Source: Comamonadaceae bacterium 2PF (GTDB taxonomy: Bacteria; Pseudomonadota; Gammaproteobacteria; Burkholderiales; Burkholderiaceae_C). Taken from it: DNA of 33,372 bases. The notes under the pieces were generated by a model. It made no database searches and was not told the origin of the DNA. It worked only from the letters and a program-made list of their open reading frames with translations. The stretch spans positions 1 to 33,372 of the forward strand of contig SCMV01000044.1 in NCBI GenBank assembly GCA_005502875.1, written 5' to 3'. Positions 8,227 to 18,431 of the stretch are shown here, piece after piece (the first letter of the stretch is position 1; the number at the start of each line of letters is the position of its first letter). The position numbers were made by a program, and so were the translations under genes.

Positions 8227-9243
8227 ATGCAGATCCTGATCACGACCAGTGCGCTGTCAAGGCCGAAGGTCTTTCAGTTCACGCCCTGGAGCCTGGTGCT
8301 CACCGGGCTGGCGCTGATCATCCCCTTGATGATCCTGAGCCTGGTTTTGTACCACGCCGTCGTGCTCAAGGCCGCCCACGAGCGCTGGCCGATCATTTCG
8401 GAGGCGGTGCGTTTCGTCGAAAGGCAAGAACTGGCCCAGCGCGATCGCTTCATGCGCGAGAACCTCGACGCCATGGCCGAAAAGGTGGGTGAAATGCAGG
8501 CGCGCCTGGTGCGCCTGGAAGCCGTCAGCGAACGCGTGGCGAGCATGGCTGGCATGAAGGCCGAAGAGTTCAAGGCCATCGAGGCGCCAGCCTCGTCCGC
8601 CTCCGGGGCCATGGGGGCCGCGGGCTCGACCGCTGCCGCCTCTGCCGCAGCCGGGGGGCCCCTTGTCTCCCTGAAAGACACCGGCCCCGCCACCACCTCC
8701 GCCGACATCCTGACGGCGCTGAACGGTCAGGTCGAACACCTGCACGCACTGGGTGAGCGCCATGCCGACGTGCTCACGCTGATCGAATCCCACCTGTTCG
8801 AAAAACGCCTGGACGCCCTGCTGATGCCCAGCACCCAACCAGTGGACGGTCCCATCGGCTCGGGCTTCGGCTTCCGCAGCGACCCCTTCACCGGCCGGCC
8901 GGCCCTGCACACCGGGCTCGACTTCCCTGCGGACCCGGGCACGCCCATCGTGGCGGCGGCGGGCGGCGTGGTGCTGTCGGCGGGACCTCACCCCCAGTAC
9001 GGCCTGCTGGTCGAACTCGACCACGGCAATGGCCTGGTCACGCGCTACGCCCACACCTCGCGCATGCTGGTCAAGCAGGGTGACTTGGTCAAGCGGGGAC
9101 AGCGCATCGCCGAGGTGGGCAACACCGGGCGCTCCACCGGACCACACCTGCACTTCGAGGTGCTGGTCGATGGGGTTCAGCAGAACCCGACGCGCTTCCT
9201 GCAAGCCGCAGGGGGCAACAACGCCGCCAAGGTCAACCACTGA
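8227..9243 (+). CDS. M23 (LytM-type) metallopeptidase, membrane-anchored
   Basis: Probable peptidoglycan endopeptidase or amidase activator in the periplasm. The 338 residues begin with a short cytoplasmic tail and one membrane helix (about 18-45). A helical, probably coiled-coil stretch follows (about 50-115), then an Ala/Ser-rich linker, and a C-terminal LytM domain (about 215-325). The expected zinc ligands are visible: HTGLDF (His and Asp) and GPHLHFEV (HxH), so the enzyme could be active, unlike NlpD/EnvC, which lack ligands. AAAGGAAG (8212-8219) is a strong ribosome binding site for the ATG at 8227. A peptidase of this type upstream of secA is common in Comamonadaceae, but here a zinc operon lies between. 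Confidence 0.88.
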   Translation: MQILITTSALSRPKVFQFTPWSLVLTGLALIIPLMILSLVLYHAVVLKAAHERWPIISEAVRFVERQELAQRDRFMRENLDAMAEKVGEMQARLVRLEAVSERVASMAGMKAEEFKAIEAPASSASGAMGAAGSTAAASAAAGGPLVSLKDTGPATTSADILTALNGQVEHLHALGERHADVLTLIESHLFEKRLDALLMPSTQPVDGPIGSGFGFRSDPFTGRPALHTGLDFPADPGTPIVAAAGGVVLSAGPHPQYGLLVELDHGNGLVTRYAHTSRMLVKQGDLVKRGQRIAEVGNTGRSTGPHLHFEVLVDGVQQNPTRFLQAAGGNNAAKVNH

Positions 9244-9276
9244 CACACGGCAAGCATCCGTTAAGCTTGTTCCCCC

Positions 9277-9597
9277 ATGCGCCTCCCACCGAGCCCGAAA
9301 CACCTGCGCCACGGCCTGCTGCACCTCGCACTGGCCCTGCTGTTGCTGCTGACGCAGCAGCTGGTGCTGCGTCACGCGCTCGAGCACGAGGCCGACCCCG
9401 ACCACCACGCGGCCCACAGCCAATGCCTGAGTTGCCTGGCAGCTCACGCCCTGGACCACGCCACCTCGGGCACGCCTGCGGTGAGCCCGCCGGTTTGCGA
9501 CGCCACCTCGGCCCAGGTGGCCAGCACAGCCCCCAACGCCCCAGCCGCAATGGCGGTGGCGCCGCGGGCCCGTGGACCCCCAGCTTTCCTGGCCTGA
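9277..9597 (+). CDS. Small exported His/Cys-containing protein, possibly metal-related
   Basis: Unknown protein of 106 residues, perhaps DUF2946-like. A hydrophobic N-terminal helix (about 12-33, very Leu-rich) looks like a signal peptide or anchor. A segment rich in His, Asp and Glu follows (HALEHEADPDHHAAHSQ, near 35-51) and then CLSC, a CxxC pair; the tail is Ala/Pro-rich and low complexity. Metal binding is inferred from composition and from the next genes, which encode zinc-uptake proteins. No clear ribosome binding site precedes the ATG. Confidence 0.6.
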   Translation: MRLPPSPKHLRHGLLHLALALLLLLTQQLVLRHALEHEADPDHHAAHSQCLSCLAAHALDHATSGTPAVSPPVCDATSAQVASTAPNAPAAMAVAPRARGPPAFLA

Positions 9598-9685
9598 GGC
9601 GCTCGCCTCCCCTGTCGCCAAGCCGTCGGACCGCAACGCGCCTGCCCCTTGAAGGAGGCGCTGCCGGCCACGTCACCTCGTTTGA

Positions 9686-9701
9686 TCGAAGCCAGCTTCG
9701 A
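9686..9701. promoter_or_regulatory. Perfect 7-bp inverted repeat upstream of the outer-membrane gene
   Basis: TCGAAGC and GCTTCGA flank a central CA, a 16-bp dyad in the 150-bp gap between the His/Cys protein and the barrel gene, 46 bp before that ATG. It is placed like a repressor site and, given the zinc genes downstream, a Zur-type regulator would be the obvious candidate, but it does not resemble the AT-rich Zur boxes I know. It could also be a small RNA hairpin. Confidence 0.3.
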
Positions 9702-9747
9702 CCACATCGGGCCGTCACCCCCGTCACCTGCCCAGGAAAGCATCTCC

Positions 9748-11280
9748 ATGTCCCGCACCCCTCAACGCGGCGCCCTGCGCGCGCGCATCGCTTCGTCCCT
9801 GCCCACCCCCCATGCCCCGCGAGCCCTTGCGCTGGCCGCAGTCCTGAGCACCTGCCTGGGCGGCGCCCAGGCCTGGGCGCAAGCGCCGAACACATCGCCT
9901 GCCTCGGCGGACTCGCTCCAGGAGCTTCGCCAACAGCTCGACGAGATGCGCCGCCAGTACGACGCCCGCATCCAGGCCCTGGAAGCCCGCCTGCAGGCCG
10001 CCCAGCGACAGCAGCAACCTGAAGCCGCTGCGGCGCAGGCAACAGCCAGCGCCACGCCCCCTGCCGCCACGGCTTCCGCTGCCCCTGAGCGACAAGCCCC
10101 GCTGGACCCGGCCCGCCCCATGGCCCGCCAGGGGGCTTCCGGCTTCAACCCCTCCGTGTCGGCCGTGCTCAGCGGTGGCTACAACGGCCTGTCGAAGGAC
10201 CCTGAAACCTGGGCCATCCCCGGCTTCCTGCCCACGGGCGGTGAAGTGGGCCCGGGCACGCGAGGCCTGACGCTCAGCGAGTCCGAGATCACGCTGGCGG
10301 CCAACGTCGATCACCTGTTCTACGGCTCCTTGACGCTGGCCGTCACGCCCGAGAACGAGACCGAGGTCGAAGAAGCCTATGTGCAGACCACCGCGCTGCC
10401 TGCGGGCCTGCGCCTGAAGGCCGGCCGCTTCTTCGCTGGCCTGGGCTACCTGAACGAACAGCACGCCCACGCCTGGGACTTCGTCGATGCGCCGCTGGCC
10501 CACCAGGCCTTGCTGGGCGGCCAGTTCAGGCAAGAGGGCCTGCAGGCGCGCTGGGTGCTGCCCTTGGAGCGCTACGTCGAGCTCGGCCTGGAGCTGGGCA
10601 ATGGCAACAACTTCCCCGGCAGCGAGCGCAACCGCAATGGTGCAGGCGCCCTGCTGCTGTCGGCCCACACGGGCGGCGACATCGGCCTGAGCCAGAGCTG
10701 GCGTGCAGGCGTGTCGTGGATGCGCACCCGTGCCGATGGCCGCGAGTGGGAATCCGAAGACCCCAACGGTGGCGCCGACCCGCTGGTCAACAGCTTCACG
10801 GGGCGCAGCCGCATCTGGGCGGTTGACGGGGTCTGGAAGTGGGCCCCCAACGGCAACGCCAAGGTCACCAACCTGCAGTTGCAAGGCGAGTACTTCCGCC
10901 GCCAGGAACGCGGCGACGTGACCTACGACACCACCGACCTCACCGGCGCGGGCAACACCACCGACGCCTACCGCTCGGCGCAGTCGGGCTGGTACCTGCA
11001 GGGCGTGTGGCAGTTCATGCCGCAGTGGCGCACCGGCCTGCGCTTTGACCAGCTCGATGGCGGCTCGGTCAACTTCGGCGGCAACACCGCGCTGGCCAGC
11101 TCGGACGAGGGCACCCGCAAGCCCCGCCGCACCAGCCTGATGTTCGACTGGTCGCCCAGCGAGTTCAGCCGCTGGCGCCTGCAGCTCAGCGAAGACCGCG
11201 TGCGCGCCGACGGCGTGGACCACCAGGTTTTCCTGCGCTACCAGGTCAACCTGGGCGCCCACGGTGCGCACAGCTTCTGA
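9748..11280 (+). CDS. Outer-membrane beta-barrel protein with N-terminal coiled coil, putative metal uptake
   Basis: The 510-residue product has an arginine-rich N-terminal region and a signal peptide ending near AQAWAQA (about 48). A predicted coiled coil follows (LQELRQQLDEMRRQYDARIQALEARL, split here as about residues 54-80), then an Ala/Gln/Pro linker. The C-terminal part has the alternating aromatic/polar pattern of a barrel and ends ...GAHGAHSF, with the terminal Phe typical of outer-membrane proteins. There is no obvious TonB plug or TonB box. AGGAAAG (9734-9740) sits 7 nt before the ATG. Next to zinc ABC components, it is probably the outer-membrane pore of the same uptake route; the exact family is uncertain. 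Confidence 0.7.
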   Translation: MSRTPQRGALRARIASSLPTPHAPRALALAAVLSTCLGGAQAWAQAPNTSPASADSLQELRQQLDEMRRQYDARIQALEARLQAAQRQQQPEAAAAQATASATPPAATASAAPERQAPLDPARPMARQGASGFNPSVSAVLSGGYNGLSKDPETWAIPGFLPTGGEVGPGTRGLTLSESEITLAANVDHLFYGSLTLAVTPENETEVEEAYVQTTALPAGLRLKAGRFFAGLGYLNEQHAHAWDFVDAPLAHQALLGGQFRQEGLQARWVLPLERYVELGLELGNGNNFPGSERNRNGAGALLLSAHTGGDIGLSQSWRAGVSWMRTRADGREWESEDPNGGADPLVNSFTGRSRIWAVDGVWKWAPNGNAKVTNLQLQGEYFRRQERGDVTYDTTDLTGAGNTTDAYRSAQSGWYLQGVWQFMPQWRTGLRFDQLDGGSVNFGGNTALASSDEGTRKPRRTSLMFDWSPSEFSRWRLQLSEDRVRADGVDHQVFLRYQVNLGAHGAHSF

Positions 11281-11293
11281 TGGAGAAGGTGAC

Positions 11294-12301
11294 ATGAGCC
11301 GAATCCAGATCCACACCACCGCGCACGCCAGGCGCCGCCCCGGCGTCGGACCGAGACCACACGGGCGCATCGCTGGCGCCTTCTCCACCACCTGGCGCAG
11401 CCTGGCCTCGGCCACGCTGCTGGCTGGCGCGCTCGCCACCGCCCCGGCGCAAGCCGCCGGCCCGATCAAGGTCGTGGCCTGCGAGCCCGAGTGGGCCGCG
11501 CTGACCAAAGAGCTCGCCGGCAACCAGGCCAGCGTCTACGCCGCCACCCACGCGCTGCAGGACCCGCACGCCATCCAGGCGCGCCCCAGCCTGATCGCCG
11601 CCGTGCGCAACGCCGACCTGCTGGTGTGCACCGGCGCCGAGCTGGAGGTGGGCTGGCTGCCCGTGCTGCTGCGCCAGGCGGGCAACGCGGCCGTGCAGCC
11701 CGGCAAACCTGGCAACTTCGAGGCCGCCGATCAGGTCACGAAGCTCGAGGTGCCAGGCCGCCTGGACCGTGCCGACGGCGATGTGCACGCCGAGGGCAAC
11801 CCGCACATCCAGACCGACCCGCGCAACATCGGCAAGGTGGCGCAGGCCCTGGGTCAGCGCCTGATCGAGCTGGACCCGGCCAACGCCACCGTCTACCGCC
11901 AGCGCCTGGCCGACTTCCAGGCCCGCTGGACGCAGGCGGTGCAACGCTGGACGCTGGCGGCGGCGCCGTTGAAGGGCACGCCCATCGTGGTGCAGCACCG
12001 GGGCTTCCCGTACCTGGAGGCCTGGCTGGGCCTCAAGCAGGTGGCGGCGCTGGAGCCCAAGCCCGGGGTCGAGCCCAGCAGCCCTCACCTGTCGGCCGTG
12101 CTTCAGCAGTTGCAGGGCCAGCCTGCGAAGCTGATCCTGCGTGCGGCCTACCAGGACGGTCGGGCCTCGCAGTGGCTGGCCGATCGCAGCAAGCTGCCGG
12201 TCGTGGTGCTGCCCTACACGGTGGGTGGCAGCGACCGGGCGCAGGACCTGTTCAGCCTGTTTGACGAGACCATCGACCTGTTGCTGAAAGCACGCCGATG
12301 A
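11294..12301 (+). CDS. Zinc/metal ABC transporter substrate-binding protein (ZnuA-like)
   Basis: Periplasmic binding protein of cluster A-I (335 residues) that captures Zn2+ or a related divalent metal. It has an unusually long N-terminus before a signal peptide ending near TAPAQAAG (about 55). Candidate metal ligands are the His residues of LQDPHAIQARPS, of GNPHIQTDP and of VVQHRGFPYLE, at the positions conserved in ZnuA/TroA proteins, plus a late acidic site. GGAGAAGG (11282-11289) is a strong ribosome binding site. The gene starts 13 bp after the barrel gene and overlaps the permease gene by 4 bp (ATGA), so translation is coupled. Confidence 0.9.
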   Translation: MSRIQIHTTAHARRRPGVGPRPHGRIAGAFSTTWRSLASATLLAGALATAPAQAAGPIKVVACEPEWAALTKELAGNQASVYAATHALQDPHAIQARPSLIAAVRNADLLVCTGAELEVGWLPVLLRQAGNAAVQPGKPGNFEAADQVTKLEVPGRLDRADGDVHAEGNPHIQTDPRNIGKVAQALGQRLIELDPANATVYRQRLADFQARWTQAVQRWTLAAAPLKGTPIVVQHRGFPYLEAWLGLKQVAALEPKPGVEPSSPHLSAVLQQLQGQPAKLILRAAYQDGRASQWLADRSKLPVVVLPYTVGGSDRAQDLFSLFDETIDLLLKARR

Positions 12302-13074
12302 CCGATGGCCTGCACCTGCACCCCGTCGACTGGGGCATCGTCGGCCCGGCCCTGCTGGCCGCGCTGCTCGTGCTCGCCACGCACGTTCCGCTGGGGCGGC
12401 AGGTGCTGCGCAAAGGCATCGTCTTCATCGACCTGGCGATCGCACAGATCGCCGGGCTGGGGCTGATCGCGGCGCACACCCTGGGCTGGGAGCCGCAGGG
12501 CTGGGCGGTGCAGGCCACGGCCATGGGCGCCGCCGCCGGGGGCGCCTTGCTGATGACCTGGATGGAGCGCCGCTGGCCCGACATCCAGGAGGCCCTGATC
12601 GGCGTGCTCTTCGTGCTGGCCTCGTCCAGCGGCATCTTGCTGCTGGCCAACAACCCGCATGGCGGCGAGCACCTGCAAGACCTGCTGGTCGGACAGGTGC
12701 TGTGGGTGACGACCGGCCAGTTGCAGCTGATGGCCGGCCTGAGCGCCGTGCTGCTGGCGCTGTGGTTCGGCCTGGGCGAGCGCCTGGGCCGCACCGGCTT
12801 TTACCTGCTGTTCGCCGTGGCCGTGACGGCCTCGGTTCAGCTGGTGGGGGTCTACCTCGTCTTCAGCTGCCTGATCATGCCGGCGCTGGCCGTGCGCCAC
12901 CTGCCGCCCCGCGCCGCCTTGCTGGCGGGCTGGCTGACGGGTGGCCTGGGCTGCCTGCTGGGCCTGTGCCTGTCGGCCATGTTCGACCTGCCCTCGGGCG
13001 CCGTGATGGTGGTGTGCGTGGCCCTGAGCGCGCTGGTGACGGCCTGGCTGTCCCCTCGCGACCACGCCTGCTGA
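12298..13074 (+). CDS. Zinc/metal ABC transporter permease (ZnuB-like)
   Basis: ABC-3 family inner-membrane permease of 258 residues with about seven to eight hydrophobic helices. Recognisable segments are VFIDLAIAQIAGLG near 42-55, the family's conserved stretch, and LVGVYLVFSCLIMPALAVR near 182-200. It would pass metal from the upstream binding protein into the cytoplasm. The operon has no ATP-binding subunit: the next gene is secA, so the ATPase must be encoded elsewhere or shared with another transporter. The start overlaps the preceding stop (ATGA). Confidence 0.9.
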   Translation: MTDGLHLHPVDWGIVGPALLAALLVLATHVPLGRQVLRKGIVFIDLAIAQIAGLGLIAAHTLGWEPQGWAVQATAMGAAAGGALLMTWMERRWPDIQEALIGVLFVLASSSGILLLANNPHGGEHLQDLLVGQVLWVTTGQLQLMAGLSAVLLALWFGLGERLGRTGFYLLFAVAVTASVQLVGVYLVFSCLIMPALAVRHLPPRAALLAGWLTGGLGCLLGLCLSAMFDLPSGAVMVVCVALSALVTAWLSPRDHAC

Positions 13075-13125
13075 GCCCCCCATTCACGGGCCGGGTGACC
13101 CTGCCATGGCCGGGTCACACCCCGG

Positions 13126-13134
13126 TGCTACACT
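13126..13134 (+). promoter_or_regulatory. Candidate secA promoter, extended -10
   Basis: TGCTACACT has a TG one base before a -10-like TACACT (13129-13134), within the 147-bp gap ahead of secA. It implies a start near 13141 and an 80-nt leader. No convincing -35 is visible, as expected for an extended -10 promoter. Prediction by inspection only. Confidence 0.4.
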
Positions 13135-13221
13135 TTTTCGCTTCGATCGGCGTGGCCGATCACCCCGCTCGCCGAAGCCGGCCGTCACCCGACGAGCCAG
13201 CCTGACAGAACTGACCGCTCC

Positions 13222-15966
<2,745 letters not shown>

Positions 15967-16010
15967 TCGCAGGCACTCGGCGCCCCGGCTGGCGCTTTCA
16001 CGATGCAACA

Positions 16011-16035
16011 AGGGCTCCCTGCGGGGAGCCCTTTT
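16011..16035 (+). terminator. Rho-independent terminator of secA
   Basis: AGGGCTCCC (16011-16019) pairs perfectly with GGGAGCCCT (16024-16032) around a TGCG tetraloop, followed by a run of T (TTTT with the stem end, 16032-16035). It closes the secA transcription unit. Confidence 0.9.
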
Positions 16036-16207
16036 CATTGACCCCTTGCCATTCACTCCCGCCAGATGCCGTTTCGCGCCGCCCAGCCCGCCATCCATCT
16101 TTCCCTAATGTTTCACGCTTGACCTTCTCTCTAGAGTCGCGCCTGGAAACCCACACAAAAAGCGACAAGGCCCGCCAGAGGCCTGCGCTGGTACCAGGAG
16201 ACAAACC

Positions 16208-18403
16208 ATGTCAGCAGAAACCACCCTGCACGCCCCACCCAGGTTCAGCCTGTTCGGCCGCAAGCCGAGCGAATGGCTGGTCGGCTTGCCCACCATCACC
16301 TTGCTGCTGCTCGTGCTGGTCATCGGCACCGGCGAGATGCTGCACGGCCAGCTGCTGCGCATGGGCGAGTCCATGTTCGGCGACAAGGACAACGGGGTGC
16401 AGTACTTCATGCTGCGCGCCGACCCTGAAAAACCGGCCTGCAACCCCAGCCTGAACGTCGACGCCGAAGTCGCGCGCCAGATCGCCGCCGACCAGCGCAG
16501 CGCTGGCGATGCGCTCGACGACCTGTTCGAGGCCACGGCCATCGACCCGGTGGCTCGCCGCCAGGCCGTGCTCGTGTCGCTGCAGCAATGCCAGGCCCGT
16601 CATGAGCTGTACCAGAAGGCCATCACGCACCTGACGCCCACCGTCATCGCTTACCGGACCCTGGAGACCAGCTTCTTCGGCCTGTTCCAGTTCGGCACCG
16701 AGAACCGACCCCTGATCCTGCTGCTGCTCATGGGCGTGACCATCGTGGCCACCACCTTGGGCTACCACCACATCAGCCTGATCGCGCCCCGTTTCCCCCG
16801 GGACTTCAAGGTCCAGGCCTGGACCATGCTGGCGGCCTCGTCGGTCTCGATGTGGTCGGCCATCCGCTACTACGAGATCTCGGTGGCCTCGGGCGTGGCG
16901 GTCGAAGACCCGCACATCCACTTCGCCTGGATGGCGCTTTTCGGCTCGCTGATGCTGGTCAGCGCCTGGCAGACCGTGCGCCCGCACCGCCCGAACGACG
17001 CTCACCACCTGGGCGAGGGCAGCTGGCTCAACGCCCTCAAGTGCGTGCCCCTGGCCGGCCTGATGACGCTGAGCTCGGCCAACTACTTCTTCGGCGCCAA
17101 CCACCCCTCGGGCCTGGCCATCTACACCAACGCCCTGATGGAGTTCCCGAACCTGCCGCTGCAGCTCGCGCTCTTCATCTGGTGCGGCATGCTGTTCAAG
17201 CAAAGCCGCATGGTCGACGTCTTCATGAACCTGCTGCGTCCCTGGAAGCTCTCGCCCGAAGCGCTGACCTTCTTCGTGCTGCTGGCCGCCGCCATTCCCA
17301 CGGCCTACACCGGTGGCTCGGGCGCTTTCGTGATGGCCGCTGGCGCCATCATCTACCACGAGATCCGAGCCGTGGGCGGCAGCAGCCAGTACGCCCTGGG
17401 CGCCACCGCCATGTCCGGCTCGCTGGGCGTGGTGCTCAGCCCCAGCCTGCTGGTCATCGCCATCGTGGCGGTCAACAAGGAAGTCACCAGCGACGAGCTC
17501 TTCCACTGGGGCCTGTACGTCTTCTTCCTGACCTCGGCGCTGTTCTTCATCGCCTCGCAACTGCGCCGCGAACGCCACACCATCGAGATCGCGCCGGTGA
17601 GCGTGGCCCTGCCGGCCACCCTGCGTCAGATCCCGACGCTGCTGCCCTACGTGGCCGTGGTGGCCGTGGTCAGCGCCTTCTATGCGACGGTGCTGAACTC
17701 GCCGCTCAACGAGATCACCGCACCGATCATCATGCCGGTGATGATGATCCTCATCGTCGTCTTCGACAAGCTGCTGCAGGCGCGCGGCTTCGGCCCGCAA
17801 TCGACGCAGCTGGCTTTTGCCATGCACCGCGAAAAAGGCATCGAGTCCTCGATCCGCGTCTCCACCATGGAGACGGTCGAGCACTTGGGTGGCTACCTCT
17901 TCCTGATCCTGCTGTCGCAAGCCGCCGGTGGTGTGATCGAGCGCTCGGGCATCATCCACTACGCCCCCGATGTGTTCGACAGCGCCTGGACGGCCATGGC
18001 CTTCATGTCCATCGCCCTGGTCGTGCTGGGCATGTTCATGGAGCCGCTGGGCGCCATTTTCCTGGTCTCGGGCACCCTGGCCCCGCTGGCCTACAAGAGC
18101 GGCATCGACCCGGTTCACTTCTGGATGATGGTGCTGGTGGCGTTCGAGCTCGGCTACCTCATGCCCCCGGTCGCGCTCAACCAGCTGCTGGCCCGCCAGG
18201 CCGTGGGCGACGCGCTCATCGAAGCCTCCGACGAAGAGGCCGCGCATCAGCGCTCGTTCTACCGCCGCTACGAGCGCTGGATCCTGCCATGCGCGGTCAT
18301 GACGGTGGGCCTGATCCTCGTGTCCTTCGGCCCGCTCGCCATCAAGGAGTTCCCTGAACTGCAGAGCTGGCTCCAAGGCTGGATCATGCCGACGCTGCGC
18401 TGA
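16208..18403 (+). CDS. TRAP-type transporter large permease, long form
   Basis: Polytopic protein of 731 residues. The C-terminal two thirds resembles the TRAP DctM permease: FVLLAAAIPTAYTGGSGAF, AMSGSLGVVLSPSLLVIAI and the late PPVALNQLLARQAVGD segment, which corresponds to the conserved end of DctM. It is much longer than a usual DctM (about 430). After TM1 (about 27-42) comes a roughly 120-residue extracytoplasmic segment with two cysteines (Cys78, Cys128) that could form a disulfide, then more helices that may replace a DctQ subunit. No DctP binding protein is adjacent. AGGAG (16196-16200) precedes the ATG. The substrate is probably an organic acid, but unknown. Confidence 0.75.
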   Translation: MSAETTLHAPPRFSLFGRKPSEWLVGLPTITLLLLVLVIGTGEMLHGQLLRMGESMFGDKDNGVQYFMLRADPEKPACNPSLNVDAEVARQIAADQRSAGDALDDLFEATAIDPVARRQAVLVSLQQCQARHELYQKAITHLTPTVIAYRTLETSFFGLFQFGTENRPLILLLLMGVTIVATTLGYHHISLIAPRFPRDFKVQAWTMLAASSVSMWSAIRYYEISVASGVAVEDPHIHFAWMALFGSLMLVSAWQTVRPHRPNDAHHLGEGSWLNALKCVPLAGLMTLSSANYFFGANHPSGLAIYTNALMEFPNLPLQLALFIWCGMLFKQSRMVDVFMNLLRPWKLSPEALTFFVLLAAAIPTAYTGGSGAFVMAAGAIIYHEIRAVGGSSQYALGATAMSGSLGVVLSPSLLVIAIVAVNKEVTSDELFHWGLYVFFLTSALFFIASQLRRERHTIEIAPVSVALPATLRQIPTLLPYVAVVAVVSAFYATVLNSPLNEITAPIIMPVMMILIVVFDKLLQARGFGPQSTQLAFAMHREKGIESSIRVSTMETVEHLGGYLFLILLSQAAGGVIERSGIIHYAPDVFDSAWTAMAFMSIALVVLGMFMEPLGAIFLVSGTLAPLAYKSGIDPVHFWMMVLVAFELGYLMPPVALNQLLARQAVGDALIEASDEEAAHQRSFYRRYERWILPCAVMTVGLILVSFGPLAIKEFPELQSWLQGWIMPTLR

Positions 18404-18416
18404 AGCCGCGCCCGGC

Positions 18417-18425
18417 TGACACAAT
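18417..18425 (+). promoter_or_regulatory. Candidate extended -10 of a leaderless histidine kinase mRNA
   Basis: TGACACAAT (18417-18425) combines a TG element with a -10-like CACAAT. Its predicted transcription start, 7 nt beyond the hexamer, is exactly the A of the ATG at 18432, and the bases between are only CGGGGG. Prediction by inspection. Confidence 0.35.
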
Positions 18426-18431
18426 CGGGGG

